This document shows positions 7,747 to 15,276 of a stretch of 46,777 nucleotides of DNA, piece after piece. Position 1 is the stretch's first letter, and each line of letters opens with the position of its first letter. The DNA is taken from contig CAKSNY010000022.1 in NCBI GenBank assembly GCA_934476455.1, positions 1 through 46,777 on the forward strand, written 5' to 3'. The DNA is from an uncultured Clostridia bacterium (GTDB lineage: Bacteria; Bacillota; Clostridia; UMGS1883). Both the position numbers and the translations under genes were made by a program. The notes under the pieces were generated by a model. The model was given only the letters and a program-made list of their open reading frames with translations. It was not told where the DNA came from and made no database searches.

Positions 7747-7768
7747 AGGTGAAGTTTGTTCGTAGCAA
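7745..7768 (+). repeat. 24-base exact repeat shared with the right edge of the window
   Basis: These 24 bases recur exactly at 46754-46777. They contain an SD-like GAGGTG followed by a TTG. Read from the GTG at 7749 they encode KFVRSKKAYKYGK, and from the TTG a 12-codon peptide. The GTG frame vaguely recalls the N-termini of some IS transposases (FVR-K starts), which would make this a remnant. That identification is weak. The rest of 7769-7903 holds only a probable terminator of the MFS gene. Confidence 0.6.
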
Positions 7769-7817
7769 AAAGGCTTATAAATACGGAAAAATAGTATATA
7801 ATGAGATTTTTCTACAA

Positions 7818-7860
7818 AATCAAGTTTTTAAACTGTTTTTGCAGTTACAAACTCTTGATT
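7818..7860 (-). terminator. Imperfect hairpin after the MFS gene
   Basis: The minus strand can form an AATCAAG...CTTGATT stem (7818-7824 with 7854-7860) with further paired bases around CAGTT and a short loop, then a modest T-rich stretch. It lies about 45 bases beyond the MFS stop codon. Confidence 0.45.
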
Positions 7861-7903
7861 ATAATTGCCTTTTTGCTTTCCGGACTTTTTTAACATCCCC
7901 CTT

Positions 7904-9076
7904 TTATGATATTTTGTTTAATCGTCTGAATGTTACCGCAAATATAACAGGATATATTATGTTTACTAAAAGCCCGGCTTTAAGCCCGAAGCTTCCCCAA
8001 ACAGGCATAGATGCAACAACACCTGTTATAAAGCTTCCCAAAGAACAGCCAACATCGCCGAAAATTGCCGCTAAAGCAAACATTGCGCCGCCCCCGCTTT
8101 TGAAACGCTGCGACATTATAGTCAGCACCCCCGGCCACATAATGGAAACCGAATATCCGCACACCGCGCAGCCCATAAGCGCCGCATATGGGTTTTTCGC
8201 AAATACCGCCGTTATGTAGCATACGGCGCATAAAACCGAACTTAAATACATATTTAGCCTGTAGTTAAGCTTCTCTCCCTTTATGCCCTGTATTGTTCGT
8301 CCAAGTGCCATAAAAAGTGCAAACATACACGGTCCCAGCAAATCTCCCATCGTTTTATTTACGCCGAGTGCTTCCTGCGCAAAGGTAGACGCCCACTGTG
8401 ACATTGCAAGTTCTGCCGCGCCGCCGCACACCATTAAAACCATAATCATGGCAAGCGCACGGTTTTTAAGAATTTTTAGCGTAAGCCCGCCATCATCGCT
8501 TTCCGCATTTTTAAAGGGAACAAACGGAAAAGCGAACGAATTTATAAGCGGTATTATTCCCCAACACACCGAAATAATTTTCCAGGAGGAGCTTCCGAAA
8601 ATATGCAGTGCAAGCGTTGTAACAAGCGCTGTAAGAAGCTGCCCCCAGCAGTAGAACGAGTGCAAAAATATCATAGATCCGCGCCCGCTTTCGGACGGCA
8701 GCGACGCCATAATAGGGCTTACAACAATATCCACAATCCCCGCACCCACGGAATATATAACCACAGAAACGGCAATTCCGAAAAATGGCGTTTTAAAAAT
8801 CCCGGCAAAAAGCGGCAGCGTAAAAAGCCCTGCCGCACACAATACCTGTGAGATTATTGCGCATCTTCTAAACCCTATTTTATCAACAAAGAACACCGAA
8901 AAAATGTCCAAAAACATCTGCGTTGCGAAGGTTATCAGCGTAAGCGCCCCTATCTGTGCATAGCTGAGCGACAGTGTTCTGTGAAAAATAACAAATAAAA
9001 TCGGTGCAAAATTTATTGCAACAGCCTGTGAAATATACCCGATATAGCAGCAAATTCTTGTTGACTTAAAATTCAT
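7904..9076 (-). CDS. MFS transporter
   Basis: The 390-residue protein has about twelve hydrophobic segments in two halves. The loop between helices 2 and 3 (VDKIGFRRCAIISQ) matches the MFS signature, and the start (YIGYISQAVAINFAPILFVIF) is like that of small MFS permeases of the fucose/sugar or unknown-substrate class. The substrate cannot be assigned. It begins only 8 bases after the clpX stop and shows only a weak SD (ACGGA), so it is probably translated from the tig-clpP-clpX transcript. Confidence 0.85.
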   Translation of the reverse strand: MNFKSTRICCYIGYISQAVAINFAPILFVIFHRTLSLSYAQIGALTLITFATQMFLDIFSVFFVDKIGFRRCAIISQVLCAAGLFTLPLFAGIFKTPFFGIAVSVVIYSVGAGIVDIVVSPIMASLPSESGRGSMIFLHSFYCWGQLLTALVTTLALHIFGSSSWKIISVCWGIIPLINSFAFPFVPFKNAESDDGGLTLKILKNRALAMIMVLMVCGGAAELAMSQWASTFAQEALGVNKTMGDLLGPCMFALFMALGRTIQGIKGEKLNYRLNMYLSSVLCAVCYITAVFAKNPYAALMGCAVCGYSVSIMWPGVLTIMSQRFKSGGGAMFALAAIFGDVGCSLGSFITGVVASMPVWGSFGLKAGLLVNIIYPVIFAVTFRRLNKIS

Positions 9077-9084
9077 TTTATCCG

Positions 9085-10365
9085 TTACTCGCCGCTGACA
9101 AGCCGCGGCTTTTCTCCTTTAAAGGTTTCTTTTGTAAATATAGCACGTTTTACGTTTCCCATAGACGGTATTTCATACATTGCGTCGGAAAGCGTTTTTT
9201 CAACAATGGCACGCAGCCCGCGCGCACCTGTGTCGCGCTCTATTGCCTTTTTTGCTATATAGCTCAGTGCGTCATCCGTTATTTCCAAATCAACTCCGTC
9301 AATTTCAAAAAGCTTTTTATACTGCTTAACAAGTGCATTTTTAGGCTCGGTCAAAATCATTTTCAATGCTTCCTCATTAAGGCTTTCAAGTGTTACCACA
9401 ACCGGCACGCGGCCGACCATCTCCGGGATAAGACCGAACTTTAACAAATCCTGCGGTTCAATGTGTGAAAAGCTTTCCCCGACGTCACGCACCGTTTTGC
9501 TTTTAACCTCAGCCCCAAAGCCAACGCCCTGCCTGCCGATACGCTTTTCTATAATTTTTTCAAGACCGGAAAAAGCACCGCCGCATATAAACAAAATGTT
9601 TGTTGTATCTATTCTGTAAAAATCCTGCTGCGGATGTTTTCTTCCGCCCTGCGGCGGAACGGATGCTATTGTTCCCTCCAATATTTTAAGAAGAGCCTGC
9701 TGCACACCCTCACCGCTTACGTCACGCGTTATTGAAACATTTTCGCCCTTTTTGGTTATCTTGTCAATTTCGTCGATATAAACTATGCCGCGTTCTGCTT
9801 TTTTTATATCGTAATCTGCCGCCTGGATAAGCTTAAGCAAGATATTTTCCACATCCTCTCCGACATATCCGGCTTCGGTAAGGCTTGTTGCGTCTGCAAT
9901 TGCAAACGGAACCTTCAAAACCTTTGCAAGCGTTTGTGCAAGAAGAGTCTTTCCGCTGCCGGTGGGACCTATCATCAGAATATTGCTTTTCTGAAGCTCC
10001 ACATCATCCTGCTTAAGGTTTGAATTTATCCTCTTATAGTGATTATACACCGCAACAGCAAGGCTGCGCTTCGCGTCATTCTGACCTATTACGTATTCAT
10101 CAAGTACAGCTTTAATTTCCTGCGGCTTGGGAAGGGCTATCGTTTCGCCCTTGCTATCGCCGTTTTTCGCTGAAACCTCTTCAAAATCATCCTCTGCAAT
10201 ATCTTTTCTTCCGAACTCGTCAAATTCGCCGTCTATAATTCCGCAGCAAACCTCAATACATTGGTCGCATATATATACGTTTGGTCCTGCTACAAGGTGT
10301 TCCACCTCGTCGTATCTTTTACCGCAGAAAGAACATCTTACAGGTGGTTTTTCAAATTTCGGCAA
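9085..10365 (-). CDS. clpX: ATP-dependent Clp protease ATP-binding subunit ClpX
   Basis: ClpX is the AAA+ unfoldase that feeds substrates to ClpP. Counted from the upstream TTG at 10374, it shows zinc-binding cysteines C14, C17, C36 and C39, Walker A GPTGSGKT (136-143), pore loop GYVG (169-172) and Walker B IVYIDEID (197-204). No ATG fits the N-terminus. The TTG at 10374 is only 3 bases from the GAGAGG SD, while the in-frame TTG at 10365 (codon 4) has about 10 bases of spacing, so I choose 10365 (426 residues, starting MPKFEKPPVRCSFCGK). The gene follows clpP after a structured 116-base gap. Confidence 0.95.
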   Translation of the reverse strand: MPKFEKPPVRCSFCGKRYDEVEHLVAGPNVYICDQCIEVCCGIIDGEFDEFGRKDIAEDDFEEVSAKNGDSKGETIALPKPQEIKAVLDEYVIGQNDAKRSLAVAVYNHYKRINSNLKQDDVELQKSNILMIGPTGSGKTLLAQTLAKVLKVPFAIADATSLTEAGYVGEDVENILLKLIQAADYDIKKAERGIVYIDEIDKITKKGENVSITRDVSGEGVQQALLKILEGTIASVPPQGGRKHPQQDFYRIDTTNILFICGGAFSGLEKIIEKRIGRQGVGFGAEVKSKTVRDVGESFSHIEPQDLLKFGLIPEMVGRVPVVVTLESLNEEALKMILTEPKNALVKQYKKLFEIDGVDLEITDDALSYIAKKAIERDTGARGLRAIVEKTLSDAMYEIPSMGNVKRAIFTKETFKGEKPRLVSGE

Positions 10366-10409
10366 AAAAATCAAATCCTCTCATTTTTGTATTCGAACAT
10401 ACATCAAAA

Positions 10410-10490
10410 GGCTGCTCCGCGGCATTTGTGAGCTTTCTCCTTTGCCTTTGGGCAGCCTCTTTCTTTTGCAAAGTTTTTTTCTTTACAAAA
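10410..10490 (-). other. Two hairpins between clpP and clpX
   Basis: Directly after the clpP stop a 10-base-pair stem with one G-U pair (10464-10473 with 10481-10490) can form. It is followed by a longer structure closed by GGCTGC/GCAGCC (10410-10415 with 10452-10457) containing an inner GGCA/TGCC stem. The second is followed on the minus strand by TTTT, so it may act as an attenuator or processing site reducing clpX relative to clpP. Confidence 0.45.
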
Positions 10491-11072
10491 CTATCTTGAT
10501 GTTATAACTCTGTCAACCAAACCGTACTCAAGCGCCTGCTGTGCCGTCATAAAATTATCGCGCTCGGTGTCTTTGCATATCTGATCGTACGGTTTACCCG
10601 TGTTTTCGCTTAAAATTCTGTTAAGCTTTTCTTTCATAGCGATTATTCTGTCGGCATGTATCTTAATGTCTGTTGCCTGCCCCTGCATACCGCCCAGCGG
10701 CTGGTGAATCATTATTTCGCTGTTAGGAAGTGCCAAACGCTTGCCCTTAGTACCGGCAGACAGTAAAAATGCACTCATACTTGCCGCCATTCCGACGCAA
10801 ATCGTCGAAACATCACACCTGATGTAATTCATTGTGTCGTAAATTGCCATGCCCGCCGTTATACTGCCGCCGGGGCTGTTGATATACAGGCAAATGTCTT
10901 TATCGGGATCTTCGCTTTCAAGGAAGAGCATCTGTGCGACAATAATACTTGCCGTAGCATCGTTTACCTCTTCACCGAAAAATATTATTCTGTCTTTAAG
11001 CAGTCTTGAAAAAATATCGTAGCTTCTTTCTCCCTGCCCTGTCTGTTCAATTACGTAAGGTACCAGGCTCAT
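10491..11072 (-). CDS. clpP: ATP-dependent Clp protease proteolytic subunit ClpP
   Basis: ClpP is the serine protease core that partners ClpX. From the ATG at 11072 (193 residues) the catalytic triad falls at Ser98 (GMAASMSA), His123 (MIHQPLGG) and Asp172 (ERDNFM), exactly the numbering of B. subtilis ClpP. This supports that start over the GTG one codon upstream, as does AAGGAGG 7 bases before the ATG. It sits in the usual tig-clpP-clpX order, 36 bases after tig. Confidence 0.97.
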   Translation of the reverse strand: MSLVPYVIEQTGQGERSYDIFSRLLKDRIIFFGEEVNDATASIIVAQMLFLESEDPDKDICLYINSPGGSITAGMAIYDTMNYIRCDVSTICVGMAASMSAFLLSAGTKGKRLALPNSEIMIHQPLGGMQGQATDIKIHADRIIAMKEKLNRILSENTGKPYDQICKDTERDNFMTAQQALEYGLVDRVITSR

Positions 11073-11108
11073 CACAATTCCTCCTTAAATCATACGACCG
11101 AAAGCTTA

Positions 11109-12572
11109 TTATTCCTTATCTGCCGCTTTCTTTGTTGTTTTTTTAGCAGTGGTTTTCTTCGGCTTTTCTTCATCCTTCTTTTCAGCCGTTTTCTTAGCCG
11201 TTGTTTTCTTTGCAGCCGGCTTTTTTTCTTCCTTATCCGCGTCTGCTTTCTTTGCTGCCGTCTTCTTGGCTGCGGTCTTCTTCGGCTTTCCTGCCTTTGC
11301 ACCGTTTACAATAATATCAATGGTCTTTTGTGTTTTAAGTTCTGTCTCCAAAGCTTCACGGTTGGACGCCATAAGATCTTTAACCTTGTCAACCTCCATA
11401 CCGTACATATCTGCCATCTTCTTGTATTCAGCCTCAAAGTCATCATCGGTAAGCGCCACGTTTTCAGCCTTTGCAATTTCAGCCAAAACAAGCTGTGTTT
11501 TTACGGTTTTCTCGGCGGTTTCTTTAAGCTGGTCGCGCAGAGAATCCATTGTCATACCCGTAAACTGCAAGTACTGCTCAAGCTTCATACCCTGGCTCTG
11601 CAATCTGTAGGCAATGTCCTTAATCTGGTTTTCCGTCTGCTGTTTAACCATACACTCGGGAATATCAACAGAGGCATTTGCCACAACCGTTTCTATTACG
11701 GCATCCTCAAACTTGCGCTGTGCTTCCGCTTCTTTTGCTTTCTCAAGCTTAGCCTTGCAGTCGTCACGCAGTTGCTTTAATGTATCAAATTCGCTTACAT
11801 CCTTTGCAAATTCATCGTCAAGCTCGGGAAGCTCCTTCTTCTCAACGCTGTTTACCTTGCACTTAAATACGGCAGCCTTTCCCTTAAGCTCTTCTGCGTG
11901 GTAATCCTCGGGGAAGGTAACGTTAACGTCAAAATCCTCGCCGATTGTCTTTCCCACAATCTGTTCCTCAAACCCGGGAATAAAGCTGTTGCTGCCGAGT
12001 GTAAGGCTGTAGTGTTCGCCCTTGCCGCCCTCAAAAGCTTTATCGTCAACAAAGCCTTCAAAGTCAAGATCAACCTTATCTCCGTTTGCAGCTGTTCCCT
12101 CCGTAACGGTTGTTACGCGGGCAGCGTTATCCTGCATCTTCTTTATATCGGCGTCAATCTCTTCTTCTGTTACATTATTAACCTCTTTTTCGGCAGTTAT
12201 ACCTTTATATTCGCCCAATGTAACCTCGGGACGAACGGTAACCAATGCGCTGAACACAAAATTTTCGCCTTTTTCAAGCTTTACGATATCTATTTCAGGC
12301 ATATCAACAGGCTCTATGTTTTGTTCCTGTATTGCTTTATCATATGCATCAGGGCATGCAAAGTTTATGGCATCATCATAAAATACAGCTTCAGTGTAAT
12401 ATTTTTCAATAATCTTTCTCGGAGCGTGACCCTTTCTGAATCCGGGAATGTTAATATTCTTAACATTTTTCTTGTAGCTCTTTTCCATTGCAGCTTCAAA
12501 CTCAGCCTTATCAATCTCAATCTCAAGATAAATACGCTTATCCTCGCGCTGCTCTGTTTTTAAAACCTTCAT
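11109..12572 (-). CDS. tig: Trigger factor with Lys/Ala/Thr-rich C-terminal tail
   Basis: Trigger factor is the ribosome-bound chaperone and peptidyl-prolyl isomerase. The ribosome-binding signature GFRKGHAPRKIIEKYY lies near residues 44-59. The FKBP-type domain (about 160-245, starting GDKVDLDFEGFVDD) is followed by the helical C-terminal chaperone domain to about residue 426. Typical proteins stop there at about 430 residues. This one adds about 61 residues (427-487) made of repeated AAKKT/TTAKK units with some acidic breaks, like histone H1-type tails. The tail is in frame, ends at a normal stop, and is not a frameshift. Its role is unknown. Confidence 0.95.
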   Translation of the reverse strand: MKVLKTEQREDKRIYLEIEIDKAEFEAAMEKSYKKNVKNINIPGFRKGHAPRKIIEKYYTEAVFYDDAINFACPDAYDKAIQEQNIEPVDMPEIDIVKLEKGENFVFSALVTVRPEVTLGEYKGITAEKEVNNVTEEEIDADIKKMQDNAARVTTVTEGTAANGDKVDLDFEGFVDDKAFEGGKGEHYSLTLGSNSFIPGFEEQIVGKTIGEDFDVNVTFPEDYHAEELKGKAAVFKCKVNSVEKKELPELDDEFAKDVSEFDTLKQLRDDCKAKLEKAKEAEAQRKFEDAVIETVVANASVDIPECMVKQQTENQIKDIAYRLQSQGMKLEQYLQFTGMTMDSLRDQLKETAEKTVKTQLVLAEIAKAENVALTDDDFEAEYKKMADMYGMEVDKVKDLMASNREALETELKTQKTIDIIVNGAKAGKPKKTAAKKTAAKKADADKEEKKPAAKKTTAKKTAEKKDEEKPKKTTAKKTTKKAADKE

Positions 12573-12623
12573 ACTTGTTTCCTCCTATTGTTTCCGGGCA
12601 AAAAAGCCCATATCAAAATATAT

Positions 12624-12652
12624 TTATATCATATATTGTATCTGTTTGCAAG
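12624..12652 (-). promoter_or_regulatory. Sigma-A promoter of the tig-clpP-clpX operon
   Basis: On the minus strand TTGCAA (12647-12652), a 17-base spacer and TATAAA (12624-12629) lie about 50 bases upstream of tig. A small GGGC-loop-GCCC hairpin (12596-12610) follows in the leader, just before the SD. Confidence 0.65.
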
Positions 12653-12671
12653 CTTTTTTTGTGATTTAATG

Positions 12672-13343
12672 CTAAAATATGCGGATTGGTGCAAAATTTA
12701 AAAAGTCTGCCGATACAAGGGTGCAGTTTTCGTACGGGCATCTGTATTCATAAGCCTTCTTTCCGTGAAGATGTCCGTAAACGCACTTTTTTACATTGTA
12801 CGCGTCAATTACCCTTGAAAAAGCCTCGTCCGGCGGATAATGCAGTGCTGCAATAACCGTTTTGTTTATTTCAAGCGCTTTTTTTATCGAAGCTTCAAAC
12901 CGCATAAGCTCACGCTCGTATATTTTTTTATCCTCTGCTCTGAAGGCCTTATCCTCCGGCGACAGCCAGCCCTTTGCACCGCACACGGCGCAGGTTTTAC
13001 AGTCATAGGCGTTATTCTGCATAAAATATATGCGGGAAATTTTGTTTTTTTCAAGAAATCCGTTCATTTTAGTAAGCGTTTCCCACCAATAATCGTGGTT
13101 TCCCTTGCTTATAAGCTTTGTTCCCGGAAGTTTGTCTATAAAAAGGAAATCCTTAAGAGCCTCCTCCAAATATGTCGCCCAGCTTAAATCACCGTTTATA
13201 ATTACAAAATCCTCCTCGGCAACCGTCTTTTTCCACTCATATTCAATTTTTTCAACATAATTATCCCACCTGGTACCGAAAACGTCCATCGGCTTATCCG
13301 CACCAAGCGGTAAATGCAAATCACTTATTGCAAAAATTGCCAT
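12672..13343 (-). CDS. Metallophosphoesterase
   Basis: The 223-residue cytoplasmic protein has the calcineurin-like phosphoesterase metal motifs in order: DLH (ISDLHLPLG, about residue 7), GD (INGDLSW), GNHD (SKGNHDYWW), a middle H (ALHYPP) and GHLH (VYGHLHGKK). The substrate is unknown; relatives are annotated only as predicted phosphohydrolases. It is divergent from the DUF1540 gene and ends just before the tig promoter. Confidence 0.88.
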   Translation of the reverse strand: MAIFAISDLHLPLGADKPMDVFGTRWDNYVEKIEYEWKKTVAEEDFVIINGDLSWATYLEEALKDFLFIDKLPGTKLISKGNHDYWWETLTKMNGFLEKNKISRIYFMQNNAYDCKTCAVCGAKGWLSPEDKAFRAEDKKIYERELMRFEASIKKALEINKTVIAALHYPPDEAFSRVIDAYNVKKCVYGHLHGKKAYEYRCPYENCTLVSADFLNFAPIRIF

Positions 13344-13499
13344 ACTATTCTCCGTATAATTTGTATATTCGGGCGCATAATAATCCCGTAAGCTCTTTTG
13401 AAACAGATTTTCAAAAAAATTTGCTTCATTTGAGTTTAATCATATTTTAAAGCGTTTGGGTTAGAATACCTCAATGCTTATTTTTAGGGGTGATTTCAG

Positions 13500-13679
13500 A
13501 TGACAGACACAAGCTCAACAAAACCTATCAGCGGTGTCCATTGTGTAGTAAGCGCTTGTACCTACCACAGCGAGGATAACAAGTGTCTTGCCGGAAACAT
13601 CACCGTAGGCGGTCACAGTGCACGTGCGAAAGCAGAAACCGACTGTGAAACCTTCCACAAAGGCGAATGCTGCTCCTAA
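13500..13679 (+). CDS. DUF1540 small Cys-rich protein
   Basis: This is a 59-residue protein with ATG at 13500 preceded by AGGGGTGA at 7-base spacing and stop TAA at 13677-13679. It shows the DUF1540 pattern: VHCVVSACTYHSEDNKCLAG, then NITVGGHSARAKAETDCETF, ending in a Cys pair. Conserved cysteines suggest metal binding. Members are common in spore-forming Bacillota but have no assigned function. It stands alone, with its own hairpin terminator at 13699-13725. Confidence 0.85.
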   Translation: MTDTSSTKPISGVHCVVSACTYHSEDNKCLAGNITVGGHSARAKAETDCETFHKGECCS

Positions 13680-13698
13680 CGGGCACATTTTGCCGAAA

Positions 13699-13725
13699 GA
13701 ATGTTAAAATGCTTTTTTAACATTC
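13699..13725 (+). terminator. Terminator of the DUF1540 gene
   Basis: An 11-base-pair stem GAATGTTAAAA/TTTTAACATTC (13699-13709 with 13715-13725) has a 5-base loop and A-tract/T-tract flanks. It lies 20 bases after the stop codon. Confidence 0.65.
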
Positions 13726-13728
13726 CAC

Positions 13729-13768
13729 GGAGCTGTTTAAAAAGCCAATCGGCTTTTTAAACAGCTCC
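13729..13768. repeat. Palindrome family, copy 2
   Basis: An 18-base-pair stem (13729-13746 with 13751-13768) closes on a 4-base loop AATC. It shares the outer AGCTGTTTAAAAA/TTTTTAAACAGCT arms with the copies at 7689-7746 and 46642-46681, while its inner pairs differ with both strands changed. It lies between the convergent DUF1540 and thrC genes and probably terminates transcription from either side. Confidence 0.8.
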
Positions 13769-13778
13769 CCTTCATTTT

Positions 13779-15272
13779 CTATTTGGACAGAAATTCCGAT
13801 ATTACAGCCTTCATCTGGTTTTTGTTGCACACCGTTTCAAAACGAACCTCTTTTTCCTCCAAATCGGCAAGCGATTTCGGTATTCTCAGGTCGTAATTAT
13901 CCGCAAGGTACTCGAGCATTCTGAACTCGTCAAGTTCTACGTTTCCGTCACCGAGTGCGCAGAGCACATCCCCGCTGAATTTAAAGGGAGATGCCGTAGA
14001 CGCTATCAGTGTTTTTTTATTGTCACCGGTTTCCTGTACATATTTTTCGTGAACGCTCACCGCAACCGATGTGTGCGTATCCGTAACATATCCGTATTTT
14101 TCATATGTTCCTCTGATTGCCGCCGCACATTCCTCTTCATCGGCAAATCCGCCGTAAAAGCTTTCTTTTATAAGAGAAAGAATTTTATCGGAAACAGTGT
14201 ATTTGCCGTTTTCCGAAAGAAGCTTCATATAGCCGCGCACCTCATCGTCTTTTCCGCCGGAAAGTATATACAAAAGCCTTTCCAAATTTGACGATATCAA
14301 TATATCCATAGACGGCGAGCTTGTAACATAAAACTCGCGGTTTTTATCGTATGTTCCCGTGCGGATAAAATCCGTAAGAACGTTGTTTTTATTTGACGCG
14401 CATATAAGCTTTTTAACGGGAAGCCCCATACACTTTGCATAGTATGCCGCCAAAATGTTTCCGAAATTACCCGTCGGCACGCAAACGTTTATTAAATCGC
14501 CGTTTTGTATCTCCCCTGCTTTAACCATATCGCAATACGCGGAAAAATAATAAACTATCTGCGGTACAAGTCTGCCCCAGTTGATAGAATTTGCAGAGCT
14601 TAAAGCTTTTTTACGCTCAATAAGGCTGTTTTTATATTCTTCATCCGTAAAAATAGCCTTTACACCGCTTTGTGCGTCGTCAAAATTTCCGTTCACGGCA
14701 CTTACAAAGACATTGCTGCCCTCCTGCGTGCACATCTGAAGCTTTTGAATACTGCTTACACCCTCGTCAGGGAAAAATACGACTATGCGCGTACCCGGCA
14801 CATTGCAAAATCCCTCAAGCGCTGCCTTTCCCGTATCTCCGCTTGTAGCTACAAGAATAACCGTTTCGCGGTCAAGCCCAAGCTTTTTTACCGATGTTGT
14901 AAGAAGGTGCGGCAAAATCTGAAGCGCCATATCCTTAAATGCGCACGTCGGTCCGTGCCACAGCTCAAGAATATATCTGTTATCCGAAAGCCTGTAAACA
15001 GGCGCAATCGAATCTGTTTCAAACTTTTCTTTTGTGTAGGCGTTTTTTACGCAGTTTTCCAATTCTTCATCGGAAAAATCCGTGAGAAAAAGCCTTAATA
15101 TTTCCTTTGCGCGCTCACGGTATCCCATATTTACCATATATCCGATATTTTCCGCAGACACCTTCGGTATGCTTTCCGGAATAAAAAGTCCGCCGTCCGA
15201 CGAAAGACCGGTTACTATTGCTTCCGTGCTTTTAACATTTACGCTGTTGTCACGTGTGCTTTTATAATTCAT
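13779..15272 (-). CDS. thrC: Threonine synthase
   Basis: This is a PLP enzyme that converts O-phosphohomoserine to threonine. The PLP lysine is in HGPTCAFKDMALQ and the phosphate-binding loop is ATSGDTGKAALEG. A glycine-rich VPTGNFGNILAAYYAK segment follows. The N-terminal domain starts NYKSTRDNSVNVKSTEAIVTG, typical of the long threonine synthase class. I choose the ATG at 15272 (497 residues) with AAGGGA 7 bases upstream; the ATG at 15293 would overlap leuS. It starts 4 bases after the leuS stop and is the last gene of a long minus-strand series. The C-terminus runs to ISEFLSK without damage. Confidence 0.93.
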   Translation of the reverse strand: MNYKSTRDNSVNVKSTEAIVTGLSSDGGLFIPESIPKVSAENIGYMVNMGYRERAKEILRLFLTDFSDEELENCVKNAYTKEKFETDSIAPVYRLSDNRYILELWHGPTCAFKDMALQILPHLLTTSVKKLGLDRETVILVATSGDTGKAALEGFCNVPGTRIVVFFPDEGVSSIQKLQMCTQEGSNVFVSAVNGNFDDAQSGVKAIFTDEEYKNSLIERKKALSSANSINWGRLVPQIVYYFSAYCDMVKAGEIQNGDLINVCVPTGNFGNILAAYYAKCMGLPVKKLICASNKNNVLTDFIRTGTYDKNREFYVTSSPSMDILISSNLERLLYILSGGKDDEVRGYMKLLSENGKYTVSDKILSLIKESFYGGFADEEECAAAIRGTYEKYGYVTDTHTSVAVSVHEKYVQETGDNKKTLIASTASPFKFSGDVLCALGDGNVELDEFRMLEYLADNYDLRIPKSLADLEEKEVRFETVCNKNQMKAVISEFLSK

Positions 15273-15276
15273 ACTA

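Noticed and set aside
7749..8219. 156-codon frame on the plus strand starting in the 24-base repeat
   Set aside because: Beyond its first 20 or so codons it runs through the MFS terminator and antisense to the MFS gene. Only the very start may be a remnant.
11898..12563. 221-codon open frame on the plus strand
   Set aside because: Lies entirely antisense to tig; no SD, and its translation has the Phe/Cys/Leu-rich character of an opposite-strand shadow.
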